Assembly: GCA_022790755.1 (NCBI GenBank)
Contig: JAAVXR010000065.1
Span: 1-62,488 of the forward strand
Source of the DNA: Hespellia sp.
Lineage (GTDB): Bacteria; Bacillota; Clostridia; Lachnospirales; Lachnospiraceae
Direction: 5' to 3'
DNA length: 62,488 nucleotides
Shown here: piece by piece, positions 25,321-34,007 of the stretch
Layout of the letters: each line of letters starts with the position of its first letter
Position numbering within the stretch: position 1 is the stretch's first letter
Made by a program: the position numbers and the translations under genes
Notes under the pieces: generated by a model
What the model saw: only the letters and a program-made list of their open reading frames with translations
What the model was told of the DNA's origin: nothing
Databases searched by the model: none

Positions 25321-26330
25321 TTTCTTCTTCTCCTTTCAATTTCTCTAATCACTTTAGTGAGTATCTCCTGTACGTCCCCCACTATTCCAATATCTGCCAC
25401 ATCAAAAATGGGCGCATTTCTGTCAATGTTGATGGCAATAATCGTTTCTGAATCAGCCATACCCACCAGGTGATGCATAGAACCGGATATTCCACATGCT
25501 AAATAAAGCTTCGGATGCACCGTTTTTCCACTCAGGCCAACTTGTCTCTCCTTATCAATCCAGCCTTCATCAACATTAACCCTCGAAGTCGCTACCTCCC
25601 CTCCAATCAAGTCTGCCAGCTTTTGCAATTCCTGAAAACCATCCACGCCGCCGGCGCCTCTTCCTCCGGCAATCAGATATTCTGCCTCTTCGATTCCTCT
25701 CCCTCCTTTCTTTTCCTGTATCATCTCGTTGAGCATCAGCGGCATATCCGTCCTGCTCAAAACAACATTTACAGGAATCACCTCTCCGGTTCTTGTCTCA
25801 TCTATCCTTACTTCTTTGTTTCCCACGCTTTTTATTGTTGCCACTTGCCTGCAGCCTGTCTGAAATGTATAATTCAGCATGGCGTCGCCCATATCTGCCG
25901 GCCTCGACAGTACCAGTTCCTCCGATTCCTGATTAAACTTCAGCTCCGTACAGTCCGAAACCAGACCGGAATTCAGCCTGATGGAAAGCCTTGCCGCCAG
26001 ATCGTTCCCAATCGGAGCAGCCTCAAAAAGCAGCAGCCTGGGAGCGAAACGCTCCGCGATCTGAGCAATACACTCTGTCCAGACTTCTGTAAAGTATTGC
26101 TGTAAAAAGGGATGTTCCACCACCAACACCTGATCTGCTCCCAGACAAATCAACTCTGCTTCCTGGCTGTTATTTCTATCGAATTGAAACGAAAGGGCCA
26201 TGACTTTTTCACCATAGAAATCGGCGATATCCCTGGCTTTTTGAAGCAGCTCTGCACTTCCCTTTGTAAGCCTGTCTTCCTTCCATTCAGTCAGTACTAA
26301 CACATGCTTCCACCTCGTCTGCTCCGCCAT
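25317..26330 (-). CDS. etfA: Electron transfer flavoprotein alpha subunit
   Basis: A 337-residue ETF alpha subunit that takes electrons from acyl-CoA dehydrogenases. The C-terminal FAD domain is well kept: GGRGAGG, GLSGKTVHPKLYLACGIS, AINIDRNAPIFDVADIGIVG. The N-terminal domain is more divergent. The ATG at 26330 overlaps the etfB stop (TGATG). It is the ETF for the two dehydrogenases of the island. No adjacent rnf or bcd genes show whether it bifurcates electrons. Confidence 0.93.
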   Translation of the reverse strand: MAEQTRWKHVLVLTEWKEDRLTKGSAELLQKARDIADFYGEKVMALSFQFDRNNSQEAELICLGADQVLVVEHPFLQQYFTEVWTECIAQIAERFAPRLLLFEAAPIGNDLAARLSIRLNSGLVSDCTELKFNQESEELVLSRPADMGDAMLNYTFQTGCRQVATIKSVGNKEVRIDETRTGEVIPVNVVLSRTDMPLMLNEMIQEKKGGRGIEEAEYLIAGGRGAGGVDGFQELQKLADLIGGEVATSRVNVDEGWIDKERQVGLSGKTVHPKLYLACGISGSMHHLVGMADSETIIAINIDRNAPIFDVADIGIVGDVQEILTKVIREIERRRRK

Positions 26331-27130
26331 CAAAAAATCACCCCCAAAGCCGCCAATCTGTCAAGAATCGCTTCCACTGCGTCTTCCACACTCGCCGGAG
26401 TTTCAAAGACGTTTGATACAAAGTCTTCCTGAGGCAGCAGATCATATCGCTCGCAATTTTTGCTCTTTCTTATAACAGCGCTTCGGCTCCTTTTAACCAG
26501 CGGTCTTGTCCTGCAGAATTCCAGACGACTGATCTGTTCCTCATATCCAAGAATCTCAATCTCCGTGTCAAAAGCTCTCAAAACATTTACAACCGTCAGC
26601 GCCCCTGTGTTTCCCTGTGTATTCAGCAAAGTAATCAAACAGGGAGAGAGCATCCGCACGGTCTGCTCGACACCATTCAGACTTCTGACTGCAATCACGC
26701 CGTCCTTCGTTGCCATCACCCTTTTCACAAAGCTAAACTGCAAAATATTGAGCCACTCTGCAATCTGTGATCCGATATAGGACGACATATTATCCAACGT
26801 ACGATACCCTGTCAGGATAACATCAAACCCCAAGCAGCGAATACCAGAAGCAACGAGTAAAGACGTTAGAGATCTCTCATGCTTTTCCATCCCCTGATCT
26901 TCTATGAGCACCGCCCGATCGCATCCTCTTGCAAGAGCTTCTCGAAGAAAGAATCGACAATTCAGACTGCCCGCTGATACAACGATTACACTTCCGCCCG
27001 ACTCCTTTTTCAGGCGCACCGCAGACTCAATCAACATAATATTTTCTGAACTCAGCTTTCGCTGCCCAGATTTTTCAGTAATAATCCCCTTTGCCGTAAC
27101 CGGCTGGCTTATATAAACAACAATCCTCAC
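26330..27130 (-). CDS. etfB: Electron transfer flavoprotein beta subunit, divergent
   Basis: A 266-residue beta subunit, the normal size. The best start is the GTG at 27130, with GGGGGAG six bases upstream; an in-frame GTG 45 bases earlier has no site. It begins RIVVYISQPVTAKG, compatible with EtfB, but the usual AMP-binding and recognition-loop sequences are weakly conserved, so the partner dehydrogenase may be specialised. It lies between the first acyl-CoA dehydrogenase and etfA. The call depends partly on the etfA neighbour. Confidence 0.85.
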   Translation of the reverse strand: MRIVVYISQPVTAKGIITEKSGQRKLSSENIMLIESAVRLKKESGGSVIVVSAGSLNCRFFLREALARGCDRAVLIEDQGMEKHERSLTSLLVASGIRCLGFDVILTGYRTLDNMSSYIGSQIAEWLNILQFSFVKRVMATKDGVIAVRSLNGVEQTVRMLSPCLITLLNTQGNTGALTVVNVLRAFDTEIEILGYEEQISRLEFCRTRPLVKRSRSAVIRKSKNCERYDLLPQEDFVSNVFETPASVEDAVEAILDRLAALGVIF

Positions 27131-27181
27131 TGCATTCTCCCCCGATTTTTCTGTCCTCAAGAAAAGCAATTCCACAAGTTG

Positions 27182-28321
27182 TCACTTAAAAATATCTCCA
27201 CTAATGACCAGTCTCTGGATTTCATTGGTTCCCTCGTAGATCTGTGTGATCTTGGCGTCGCGGAACATTCTCTCCACATTCTGCTCTCTCATATATCCGG
27301 CGCCGCCCATGTTCTGTACACACTCTGTGGTCACGTCCATTGCAAGATTGGTGCAGGCAAGCTTTGCTTTAGATGCGGAAATCGCAAAATTCATACCCTG
27401 ATCTTGTTCCCATGTTCCTTTATATAGAAGGAGTCTTGCCATATCAATCTGCGTCTCCATGTCCGCCATCTTGAACGCCAGATACTGATTCTTGCAGATC
27501 GGTTTGCCAAACTGTTTTCTGACTTTCATGTATTCTCTGGCGATATCAAATGCTCCCTGTGCAATCCCAAGCCCCTGTGCCGCTACGCCCAGGCGACCTG
27601 CATTCAATGCCGTCAATGCATATTTAAACCCTTTGCCTTCTTCCCCAATCATGCGGTTCGACGGAATCACACAATTTTCAAAAATAACCTCTGCAACTTT
27701 TGCAGAACGAATTCCACATTTATTTTCGATATGACCAACACGCACGCCCGGCGTTGTTTTCAGGTCCACCAAAAATGCTGTCAAGCCCTTTGCGCCCTTG
27801 GACAGATCTGTATTAGCAATCAGCATACAAAAGTCTGCCTCCGCACTGTTTGTGATAAAATGTTTCGTGCCATTGATCACGAAATTTTCTCCATCCCTTA
27901 TCGCCGTTGTCTTTGCCGAACCCGCATCAGACCCTGCATCCGGCTCTGTCAGTGCAAAACATCCAAGAGCTTCCCCTTTGGATAATCGGGGCATACAGTG
28001 CATTTTCTGTTCCTCGCTGCCAAACAGATACAGACCGGTTGTAAATGTCGATGAAATTGCGTAAGAGATTCCAAACGCCGAATCCACCTTACACAACTCT
28101 TCCACTGTAAGAATAAAGGACATATTGTCTTCCCCTTGCCCACCGTACTGTTTTGGAAACTGAAGTCCGATTAGTCCTGCATCACCAAGTTTTTTCAGGA
28201 TATCCATCGGAAATTCTTCTGTTATATCTCTCTCCTGCGCACCCGGTGCTACTTCTTTTTCTGCAAATTCTCTCGCTGCCTGCTGAATCATCAATTGTTT
28301 TTCTGTTAATGCAAAATTCAT
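27182..28321 (-). CDS. Acyl-CoA dehydrogenase 1
   Basis: FAD-dependent dehydrogenase of 379 residues that forms a 2,3-enoyl-CoA. Family signatures are present: CFALTEPDAGSDAGS, RKQFGKPI, and the C-terminal QIYEGTNEIQRLVI, whose glutamate is the catalytic base used by short-chain (butyryl-CoA-like) enzymes. The ATG at 28321 follows AAAGGAGG. It is 51 bases before etfB, so ETF is the likely electron acceptor. The acyl group is not predictable from the sequence. Confidence 0.94.
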   Translation of the reverse strand: MNFALTEKQLMIQQAAREFAEKEVAPGAQERDITEEFPMDILKKLGDAGLIGLQFPKQYGGQGEDNMSFILTVEELCKVDSAFGISYAISSTFTTGLYLFGSEEQKMHCMPRLSKGEALGCFALTEPDAGSDAGSAKTTAIRDGENFVINGTKHFITNSAEADFCMLIANTDLSKGAKGLTAFLVDLKTTPGVRVGHIENKCGIRSAKVAEVIFENCVIPSNRMIGEEGKGFKYALTALNAGRLGVAAQGLGIAQGAFDIAREYMKVRKQFGKPICKNQYLAFKMADMETQIDMARLLLYKGTWEQDQGMNFAISASKAKLACTNLAMDVTTECVQNMGGAGYMREQNVERMFRDAKITQIYEGTNEIQRLVISGDIFK

Positions 28322-28408
28322 TTTTTTCCTCCTTTTGTCGAGCCTTCTGCGGCTCTGATTTGAATCATTTTTCACTTGTTGTCTAGATACATATCCCCCA
28401 AAGTATAT

Positions 28409-29404
28409 TCATCCTTGAGTGATGATCTCATATTTTATCGCATCATCTGCATCCGTCTTTTTCAGACGACCTTCTTTAAGCAGATAATCCAGATGGGCCA
28501 GTGCCTCCCCCATTGCAAACCATTTTTGACTGGGCGAGAATTCCTCAAATTTTTTTCCTCTCATAGACCATGTCAGTTTTGACGCAATTTCATAACCGGT
28601 ACTGCCTGGATGCACTCTGACAATCTCAAACGCTTCCTCAAGTCTTTTATCGTGATGCGTCTTTAGATCCTGAATCCTCTGGTTAAACTCTTTATGCTGT
28701 GTTCTGTGAGCCGGAAACGCTGTTTTTACAACATAATTACTGATTTTATCGAGACTGTTCAGATATTCCTTCAGGGAATCATCCATGTTCAGCCATCGAG
28801 CAATGTTTGGCGTGATATCAAACAGAATATGATCCCCGGTAAACATAATCTCTTCTATCGGAAGATACAGACACATATGCCCTTTGGAATGTCCCGGTGT
28901 CTGAATCGCTATGAATTTTTCGCCGGCAAGAGTCAATTTGTCCCCGTCTCGTACCGGAGTGATCGGAAATACTTTTTTCGCAGAATAGATTCTCGCATGA
29001 TTTTCTTGTTTCTGTAACCCGATCTCCTGTTTTGGGAAACCTTCTTCGCAAAACATCCGTTCCAGCCTGTTCCATGTTTCCCCATTCCTTGTTCCGACAA
29101 AATAAGCGTAATCCTCCGGATTCATATAGATCCTGCCACCCGCATCCGCCAGATCATCTGCAAGACCACTGTGATCTCCATGTACGTGTGTAAGAAAAAC
29201 GTCAGTCCTTTTCAAATCAATCTGTAGAGACCGAATTGCTTCCTGCAAGGCTTCCCGGCATTCCGGACGGTGAAACCCGGTATCAATGATACAGGCTCTC
29301 TCTTTGCCCGGCAGTATATAACTGTTCAGATATTGCAACGGATTTTCTGGAAGAGGAATTTCCACCCGATATATAAGCGGCCTTTCGTGTACCCTTTCTA
29401 TCAT
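28409..29404 (-). CDS. MBL-fold metallohydrolase with C-terminal extension
   Basis: A 331-residue metallo-beta-lactamase-fold hydrolase. Metal motif THVHGDHSG lies near residue 75, followed by TPGHSKGHMC, TGDHILFD and FPAHRTQH. A C-terminal helical region (about residues 250-331) resembles the winged-helix extension of glyoxalase-like MBL proteins. In this setting a thioesterase or lactonase is possible. I chose the ATG at 29404 with AAGGAGTG upstream. The gap of 87 bases to the next gene is the longest between the genes downstream of acyl-CoA dehydrogenase 2. Confidence 0.88.
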   Translation of the reverse strand: MIERVHERPLIYRVEIPLPENPLQYLNSYILPGKERACIIDTGFHRPECREALQEAIRSLQIDLKRTDVFLTHVHGDHSGLADDLADAGGRIYMNPEDYAYFVGTRNGETWNRLERMFCEEGFPKQEIGLQKQENHARIYSAKKVFPITPVRDGDKLTLAGEKFIAIQTPGHSKGHMCLYLPIEEIMFTGDHILFDITPNIARWLNMDDSLKEYLNSLDKISNYVVKTAFPAHRTQHKEFNQRIQDLKTHHDKRLEEAFEIVRVHPGSTGYEIASKLTWSMRGKKFEEFSPSQKWFAMGEALAHLDYLLKEGRLKKTDADDAIKYEIITQG

Positions 29405-29421
29405 TTCGCCACTCCTTCCGC

Positions 29422-30636
29422 TCATTTCTTACAAACAACGATTCCCTTTTCCACCATCCTGTCGATCTCTTCTCTGGAATACCCAAGTTCATCCAGAATT
29501 TCATAGGAGTCCTGCCCCACCTTTGGCGCATCACAGATGACAACTGGTTCGATATCATTGAACTTGACCGGCGTCTGCGCATATTTTGTGAAGGAGCCAT
29601 CTCTGTTCTGGATTTCTACAATATATTTATTGGCTTCCGCCTGCAGATCGTTCACTACATCCGTAATATGCTGTAGCACTTCATGCGCAATATCCGCGGC
29701 TTTCAATTTCTCTTTCATTTCTTCTGAAGTATGTTTTGCAAACTCCTCTTCCAGAATACGGATCAGTTCGCGTCCGTGTTTCTTGCCCTCCGCTGCCTTT
29801 GCAAATCTTGGATCATCCACCAGATCTTCTCTCCCAAGCACCTGCCCCATCAGCGTGTTATAATACCGGTCATGTTCCAGAATACTGATATAAAGCCATT
29901 CCCCATCTTTACAGCGGAAAGAATTCATAACCGGAGACACCGCATCCTTTCTGGTCTTTGGATATTCGTCTCCATACTGGCAGGAAGCAAAGATACTGCC
30001 CATATTCCAGATCCCCTGTGCCAGAAGTGACACCATGACTTTCTGTCCCTTTCCGGTTTTCTGCTGTTCATAAAGAGCCGCACAGATGCCCGCTGCCAGA
30101 GAACAGGATGTAACCGAATCTCCAAAACCAATTGGCGGATTGATCGGCGAAGTGTCCTTTTCCGCTATATCAATCATGGCGCCGCTCCGCGCCCAGTAAG
30201 CCACCAGATCAAAACCGGCGTTATCTTTAATCGGACCATAATCTCCAAAACCATTGATCTGTGCCCAGACGATATGCGGACATTTTTCGGAAATGCTTTC
30301 ATAATCCAGACCCAGCCTCTTCAAAGCTCCGGTCCGATAACTGGACAAGAACACGTTCGATTCTTTTAAGAGCTTATCCATGACTGCCATTCCTTCTTCT
30401 GTTTTCAGATTGACGGATAACCCTCTCTTATTGGCATTATATGTACTGTAAAGCGGGTTGCAGTCTTCCTCAATCGGCATACACATGGTTGCTCCGGTCT
30501 TTCTGCAGGGATCTCCGCATCCCGGCTCCACCTTGATCACATCCGCACCCCAATCCGCCAGCATCTTACCTGCTCCCGGCCCTGCTACAAAGTAAGTAAG
30601 ATCGATAACTTTTACTCCTTTTAACGGTTGATTCAT
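29422..30636 (-). CDS. Family III CoA-transferase (CaiB/BaiF type)
   Basis: A 404-residue family III CoA-transferase that activates a carboxylic acid by moving CoA from another acyl-CoA. It starts GVKVIDLTYFVAGPGAGKML; the catalytic aspartate is in IGFGDSVTS, matching the GDS segment of formyl-CoA transferase, and TGKGQKVMVSL follows. It is the only CoA-activating enzyme in the island, since there is no acyl-CoA ligase. The start at 30636 has GGGAGG. It lies between the MaoC-type hydratase and the MBL hydrolase. The relation to FldA, CaiB or BaiF cannot be settled by eye. Confidence 0.92.
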   Translation of the reverse strand: MNQPLKGVKVIDLTYFVAGPGAGKMLADWGADVIKVEPGCGDPCRKTGATMCMPIEEDCNPLYSTYNANKRGLSVNLKTEEGMAVMDKLLKESNVFLSSYRTGALKRLGLDYESISEKCPHIVWAQINGFGDYGPIKDNAGFDLVAYWARSGAMIDIAEKDTSPINPPIGFGDSVTSCSLAAGICAALYEQQKTGKGQKVMVSLLAQGIWNMGSIFASCQYGDEYPKTRKDAVSPVMNSFRCKDGEWLYISILEHDRYYNTLMGQVLGREDLVDDPRFAKAAEGKKHGRELIRILEEEFAKHTSEEMKEKLKAADIAHEVLQHITDVVNDLQAEANKYIVEIQNRDGSFTKYAQTPVKFNDIEPVVICDAPKVGQDSYEILDELGYSREEIDRMVEKGIVVCKK

Positions 30637-30673
30637 TGTCCTTTCCCTCCCAATCACTAAATGATACTGATTT

Positions 30674-31564
30674 TTATGACTTCCATTTAAAAACGCCACG
30701 TTCCAAAATCACTTTACCCGTTTCCGACTCCACAAACTGAAAATACGCCGTTCCTTCTTCCATCACCCAAAGCTTCAATCTAACCGGCGTGTCCGGATAC
30801 AGTACATTTCTCATCTGCGCCGCCATTTCGGTCACCCGTTCGGGTTCACTCGGACAAAGGACCCCGATTGCCATCCTGCATGAGAACCCAAAAGAACACA
30901 GCCCCTGAATGAATGCCGTCGGGAACCCGCCTGCCTGCGCCACCTCAGGATCAATATGCGCCAGATTGGTGTCACCCGTTAGACGATACAATACATTCTG
31001 TACCGGACTGATGTGATCGTCGACTTCGTAATCCGGTTCCCGCTCCGGAATTTTCACAGGGCTTGCCAGCATAGGTTTCCCGCCGAATCCGCCTGCCTCG
31101 TGAAAAAAAGTGGTGGAATAATTGGTACATACCAAATTACCGGCTTCATCTCTGACATCTACTTTCGTCTTAATGACAGCGCCTTTCCCCTCCCCACGGT
31201 CATACACGTCAACAATCTCGTCCTGATACTGAAATGTTCCTTTCAAGGCATCAATCGGACGATGCATAATAATTTTATGATCCATATTCAGGAACTGTAC
31301 CGTTGGTTTGATCAGATCGTTTGCCAGCATAGAGGCCGGCAGCGGCATCCACTGGTATGGTCTGACGTTTTGCGTTCCCCAGTAAGGAATTGTTCCATAA
31401 GTGGGGAGCGCCTTCAAACACTTCTCATAGGTGTATACCAGCTCTTCCCTGTGCGCGCCAACTGCCAATGCATAAAGAACCACATCCCTCCAGTTATATT
31501 CCATGTATCTCGGCTCCATCTTTTTCCCTATCAATAATTGGTCCAAGCCGTCTATCTTTCCCAT
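30674..31564 (-). CDS. MaoC/hydratase-2 type enoyl-CoA hydratase
   Basis: A 296-residue double hot-dog protein of the hydratase-2 type found in peroxisomal MFE-2. The catalytic motif YRLTGDTNLAHIDP, with the aspartate and histidine, is in the C-terminal half, followed by FIQGLCSFGF. It adds water to 2-enoyl-CoA to give the (R)-3-hydroxyacyl product, whereas the crotonase in the same cluster would give the (S) form. The ATG at 31564 follows GAGAGGTGG; an ATG 15 bases earlier is a possible alternative. Confidence 0.88.
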   Translation of the reverse strand: MGKIDGLDQLLIGKKMEPRYMEYNWRDVVLYALAVGAHREELVYTYEKCLKALPTYGTIPYWGTQNVRPYQWMPLPASMLANDLIKPTVQFLNMDHKIIMHRPIDALKGTFQYQDEIVDVYDRGEGKGAVIKTKVDVRDEAGNLVCTNYSTTFFHEAGGFGGKPMLASPVKIPEREPDYEVDDHISPVQNVLYRLTGDTNLAHIDPEVAQAGGFPTAFIQGLCSFGFSCRMAIGVLCPSEPERVTEMAAQMRNVLYPDTPVRLKLWVMEEGTAYFQFVESETGKVILERGVFKWKS

Positions 31565-31595
31565 AATCCACCTCTCCATTCAACATTTCCAACCA

Positions 31596-32729
31596 TCACA
31601 ACGCCCGTCCAATCACAAGATTACAAATCTCACTGGTTCCATCTGTATTAAAAGTAATCGACAATGCACTCAGCTGTCTTGCCAAAGAATAGGAACGCTT
31701 CAAGCCGTTGGCTCCCATACACTGCATCGCGTGAGAAACGCCGTCATATGCGGCTCTCGTGGCAAACTTCTTGCAATGCGCCGCAGCAAGTGTGGCATTT
31801 TCGCCATCATCCATCTTCTTTGCCGCCTGATATGTCAAAAGTCTGGATGCCTCAAGCCGCGTCACTTTATCCGCAAACTTCCACTGCAGACCCTGATTTT
31901 TATAAATAGGTTTTCCGAACTGAGCTCTTTCCTTTGCATACTGAATCGCCTCTTCCAGACAACTTTCCAGAGCGCCGTTACACATAGAAGCAATCCCAAA
32001 CCGGGCAAAATCAATCCCTTCAAGAGCTGCCCGAAACGCCGTGCCCTGTTCATACGCAATATTCGTATCCTCCACAGCACAATCCGTAAATTGAAGCCTG
32101 CCTGTCACAGATGTATGCGCCCCCAGCATGTCGTACAATTCAACGAGTTTGATTCCCTCACTTCTGCGCTCTGTCAAAAATCCAATGATATCCTTCGTAC
32201 CCTCCCCAGTCTGTGCAAACACAAGCAGAAGATCTGCCGTACCGGCGTTGGTCACCCAGGCCTTTTCCCCATTCAGTATCCATTGATCTCCCCTCTTCTC
32301 TGCCCTGCACCGAATCGATGCGGCGTCCGAACCGGCATCTGGCTCTGTCAGCAAAAATGCACCGATCATCTCCCCCATCATCAGTTTTGGAAGATATTTT
32401 TTTCTCAGCGTTTCGTTTGCAGAAAGAGATGTCACCATCGTTACCGCGTTATGGACATGGAAACTAAAAGCAAACCCATAATCCGCACCAGCCAGTATCT
32501 CCAAAATCTTAGAAATTGTCATAACAGAGGCCGCTTCGCCGTCAAATTCTTTTGCAATATAGTACTTGCTGAATCTGCGGATTGCTTCACGCAAAAGCTC
32601 CGGCTGTACATGCTCCTTTTCCCATTTCTCTGCGTTCGGCTTCACAAATATATCAGCAAACTCCTGCACCTCCTGCAGCAGCGCCTCATCTACCGCTGTG
32701 AACGGCTGTGAACTTAAATTTAATGACAT
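31596..32729 (-). CDS. Acyl-CoA dehydrogenase 2 with altered catalytic position
   Basis: A 377-residue acyl-CoA dehydrogenase, clearly of the family (FLLTEPDAGSDAAS, RAQFGKPI). Where most short-chain enzymes have YEGTNEI it has TDGTSEI, so the expected catalytic glutamate is aspartate. I see no replacement glutamate in the GIDFARFGIAS helix used by isovaleryl or long-chain enzymes. It may act slowly, on another substrate, or in the reductive direction. The ATG at 32729 follows AAAGGAG. An RF1 repeat lies between it and the crotonase gene upstream. Confidence 0.9.
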   Translation of the reverse strand: MSLNLSSQPFTAVDEALLQEVQEFADIFVKPNAEKWEKEHVQPELLREAIRRFSKYYIAKEFDGEAASVMTISKILEILAGADYGFAFSFHVHNAVTMVTSLSANETLRKKYLPKLMMGEMIGAFLLTEPDAGSDAASIRCRAEKRGDQWILNGEKAWVTNAGTADLLLVFAQTGEGTKDIIGFLTERRSEGIKLVELYDMLGAHTSVTGRLQFTDCAVEDTNIAYEQGTAFRAALEGIDFARFGIASMCNGALESCLEEAIQYAKERAQFGKPIYKNQGLQWKFADKVTRLEASRLLTYQAAKKMDDGENATLAAAHCKKFATRAAYDGVSHAMQCMGANGLKRSYSLARQLSALSITFNTDGTSEICNLVIGRAL

Positions 32730-32839
32730 TATTTTTTCTCCTTTCTTTTTTACCGATTTTTTAGACGTTTGCGAAACCAATAAACTTGCTGAATATTCTC
32801 ACAGCTTAGAGTTTCGCAATTACTTATTACCGATTTTTA

Positions 32840-33004
32840 GGGTTCGGGTGTCAAAAGGTGCTTTCTCAGAGTGTATCTGGCAAATTGCACAAAATGTGTT
32901 CGGAATTGTGACTGCGCAGGATCTTAACACTTCTTAATGTTCTGCCATTCCCCAGCAATTCGGAGACACTGATGCCGACGAAAGCCCTTTTGACACCCGA
33001 ATCC
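32840..33004. repeat. RF1 repeat, compact copy inside the catabolic operon
   Basis: A 165-bp element with terminal inverted repeats of about 24 bp (GGTTCGGGTGTCAAAAGG at left; its complement, ending GACACCCGAATCC, at right). It ends three bases before the crotonase stop codon, so it sits within the presumed transcript between the first and second genes. No promoter or ORF is evident in it. Confidence 0.85.
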
Positions 33005-33007
33005 TAT

Positions 33008-33799
33008 TTACCGCTTATGAAATACAGGCTGTCTTTTTTCCAAAAAGGCTTTTATTCCCTCTTCCTTGTCTTCGGAAGCAAAGGCCAGGGCCGCCACATC
33101 CTTTTCCAACTCCAGTCCTCTGTAAAGATCCATTTGAATTCCATGATTGATCGCTGTTTTGGAATAGCGAACTGCAGCCGGAGACTTTGATATAATGGTT
33201 TGCATCAGTTTCTTTGCCTCCTCCAGAAGCGCCTCCGCCGCCACCACTTTGTTCACAAGCCCTATCGCATAGGCTTCTTGTGCATAGACTCGTCTGGCTG
33301 TATAGATCAGTTCTTTTGCTTTGCCCGTTCCTATTAGTCTGGACAATCTCTGTGTCCCCCCAAAGCAGGGAATCAATCCCAGATTCACTTCCGGCTGCCC
33401 AAAAACCGCTTGATCAGAAGCGATTCTCAAGTCGCAGCAAAGACTTAATTCGCAGCCGCCGCCAAGAGCATATCCATTCACTGCCGCTATCGTCGGTTTT
33501 TCCAGTTCTTCCAATTGATTGAACACATGCTGCGCCAGCCCTGCATAATTTCGCCCCTCCGCCGCTTTATAATTTTCTATTTGCCGAATATCAGCACCCG
33601 CCACAAAAGCTTTTCCTTGCCCGATCAGGATTATCCCCAGAATCTCCCTGTCCGATCGAATCCAGTTCATAAGCTGCTGCAATTCCTCAAACATCTCATT
33701 ATTCAGAGCATTCATTGCCTCCGGACGATTCATCGTGAGCACAACCAATCCATTTTCCTCATCCACACGAATATTTTTCGTCTCTGGAACTTTCATCAT
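33008..33799 (-). CDS. Enoyl-CoA hydratase/isomerase (crotonase family)
   Basis: A 263-residue crotonase. The oxyanion-hole segment GKAFVAGADIRQI and both catalytic glutamates (GGGCELSLCC and QPEVNLGLIP) are intact, so hydration of 2-enoyl-CoA is likely. GGAGG lies six bases before the ATG. It is the first gene after the sigma-54 promoter and is divergent from the activator gene. It shares the step with the MaoC-type hydratase; one of them may instead act as isomerase or on a second intermediate. Confidence 0.92.
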   Translation of the reverse strand: MMKVPETKNIRVDEENGLVVLTMNRPEAMNALNNEMFEELQQLMNWIRSDREILGIILIGQGKAFVAGADIRQIENYKAAEGRNYAGLAQHVFNQLEELEKPTIAAVNGYALGGGCELSLCCDLRIASDQAVFGQPEVNLGLIPCFGGTQRLSRLIGTGKAKELIYTARRVYAQEAYAIGLVNKVVAAEALLEEAKKLMQTIISKSPAAVRYSKTAINHGIQMDLYRGLELEKDVAALAFASEDKEEGIKAFLEKRQPVFHKR

Positions 33800-33842
33800 T
33801 CCGTACCTCCAACCGTTTTATTTGTGATCCTGATTATTTATT

Positions 33843-33860
33843 AAGCAAAAAGCGTGCCAA
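33843..33860 (-). promoter_or_regulatory. Sigma-54 promoter of the catabolic island
   Basis: On the minus strand TTGGCACG (from 33860), four bases, then TTGCTT matches the -24/-12 consensus TGGCACG-N4-TTGCW, with GG and GC correctly spaced. It is 44 bases upstream of the crotonase start. It agrees with the adjacent sigma-54 activator. Confidence 0.88.
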
Positions 33861-33933
33861 TTATCTCTTGTATGTCCATTCATCTCTTAAACACCATGAA
33901 TTGACATTATCTTTTTTTTACACTAAAATAAAA

Positions 33934-33945
33934 AGACCTTGAGGT
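33934..33945. promoter_or_regulatory. Candidate activator-binding site
   Basis: GACCT-TG-AGGTC is an inverted repeat about 75-90 bp upstream of the -24 element, a usual distance for an enhancer-binding protein. Its right arm runs into an RF1 fragment, so the symmetry could be a repeat remnant. Confidence 0.4.
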
Positions 33946-33980
33946 CAAAAGAGGCTTTTCAAAACTGATATTGGCAAATA
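33942..33980. repeat. RF1 fragment between crotonase and activator genes
   Basis: GGTCAAAAGAGGCTTTTCAA followed by AACTGATATTGGCAAA matches the left end of the copy at 4068 with a few differences. Only one half-end is present. Confidence 0.55.
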
Positions 33981-34007
33981 TAACGGTTGTTCCACAGGAG
34001 GATATGA

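Noticed and set aside
32860..32900. TGGCAAATTGCAC in the RF1 repeat as a second sigma-54 promoter
   Set aside because: The GG and GC doublets are too close together for a -24/-12 element and the orientation does not fit the downstream gene.
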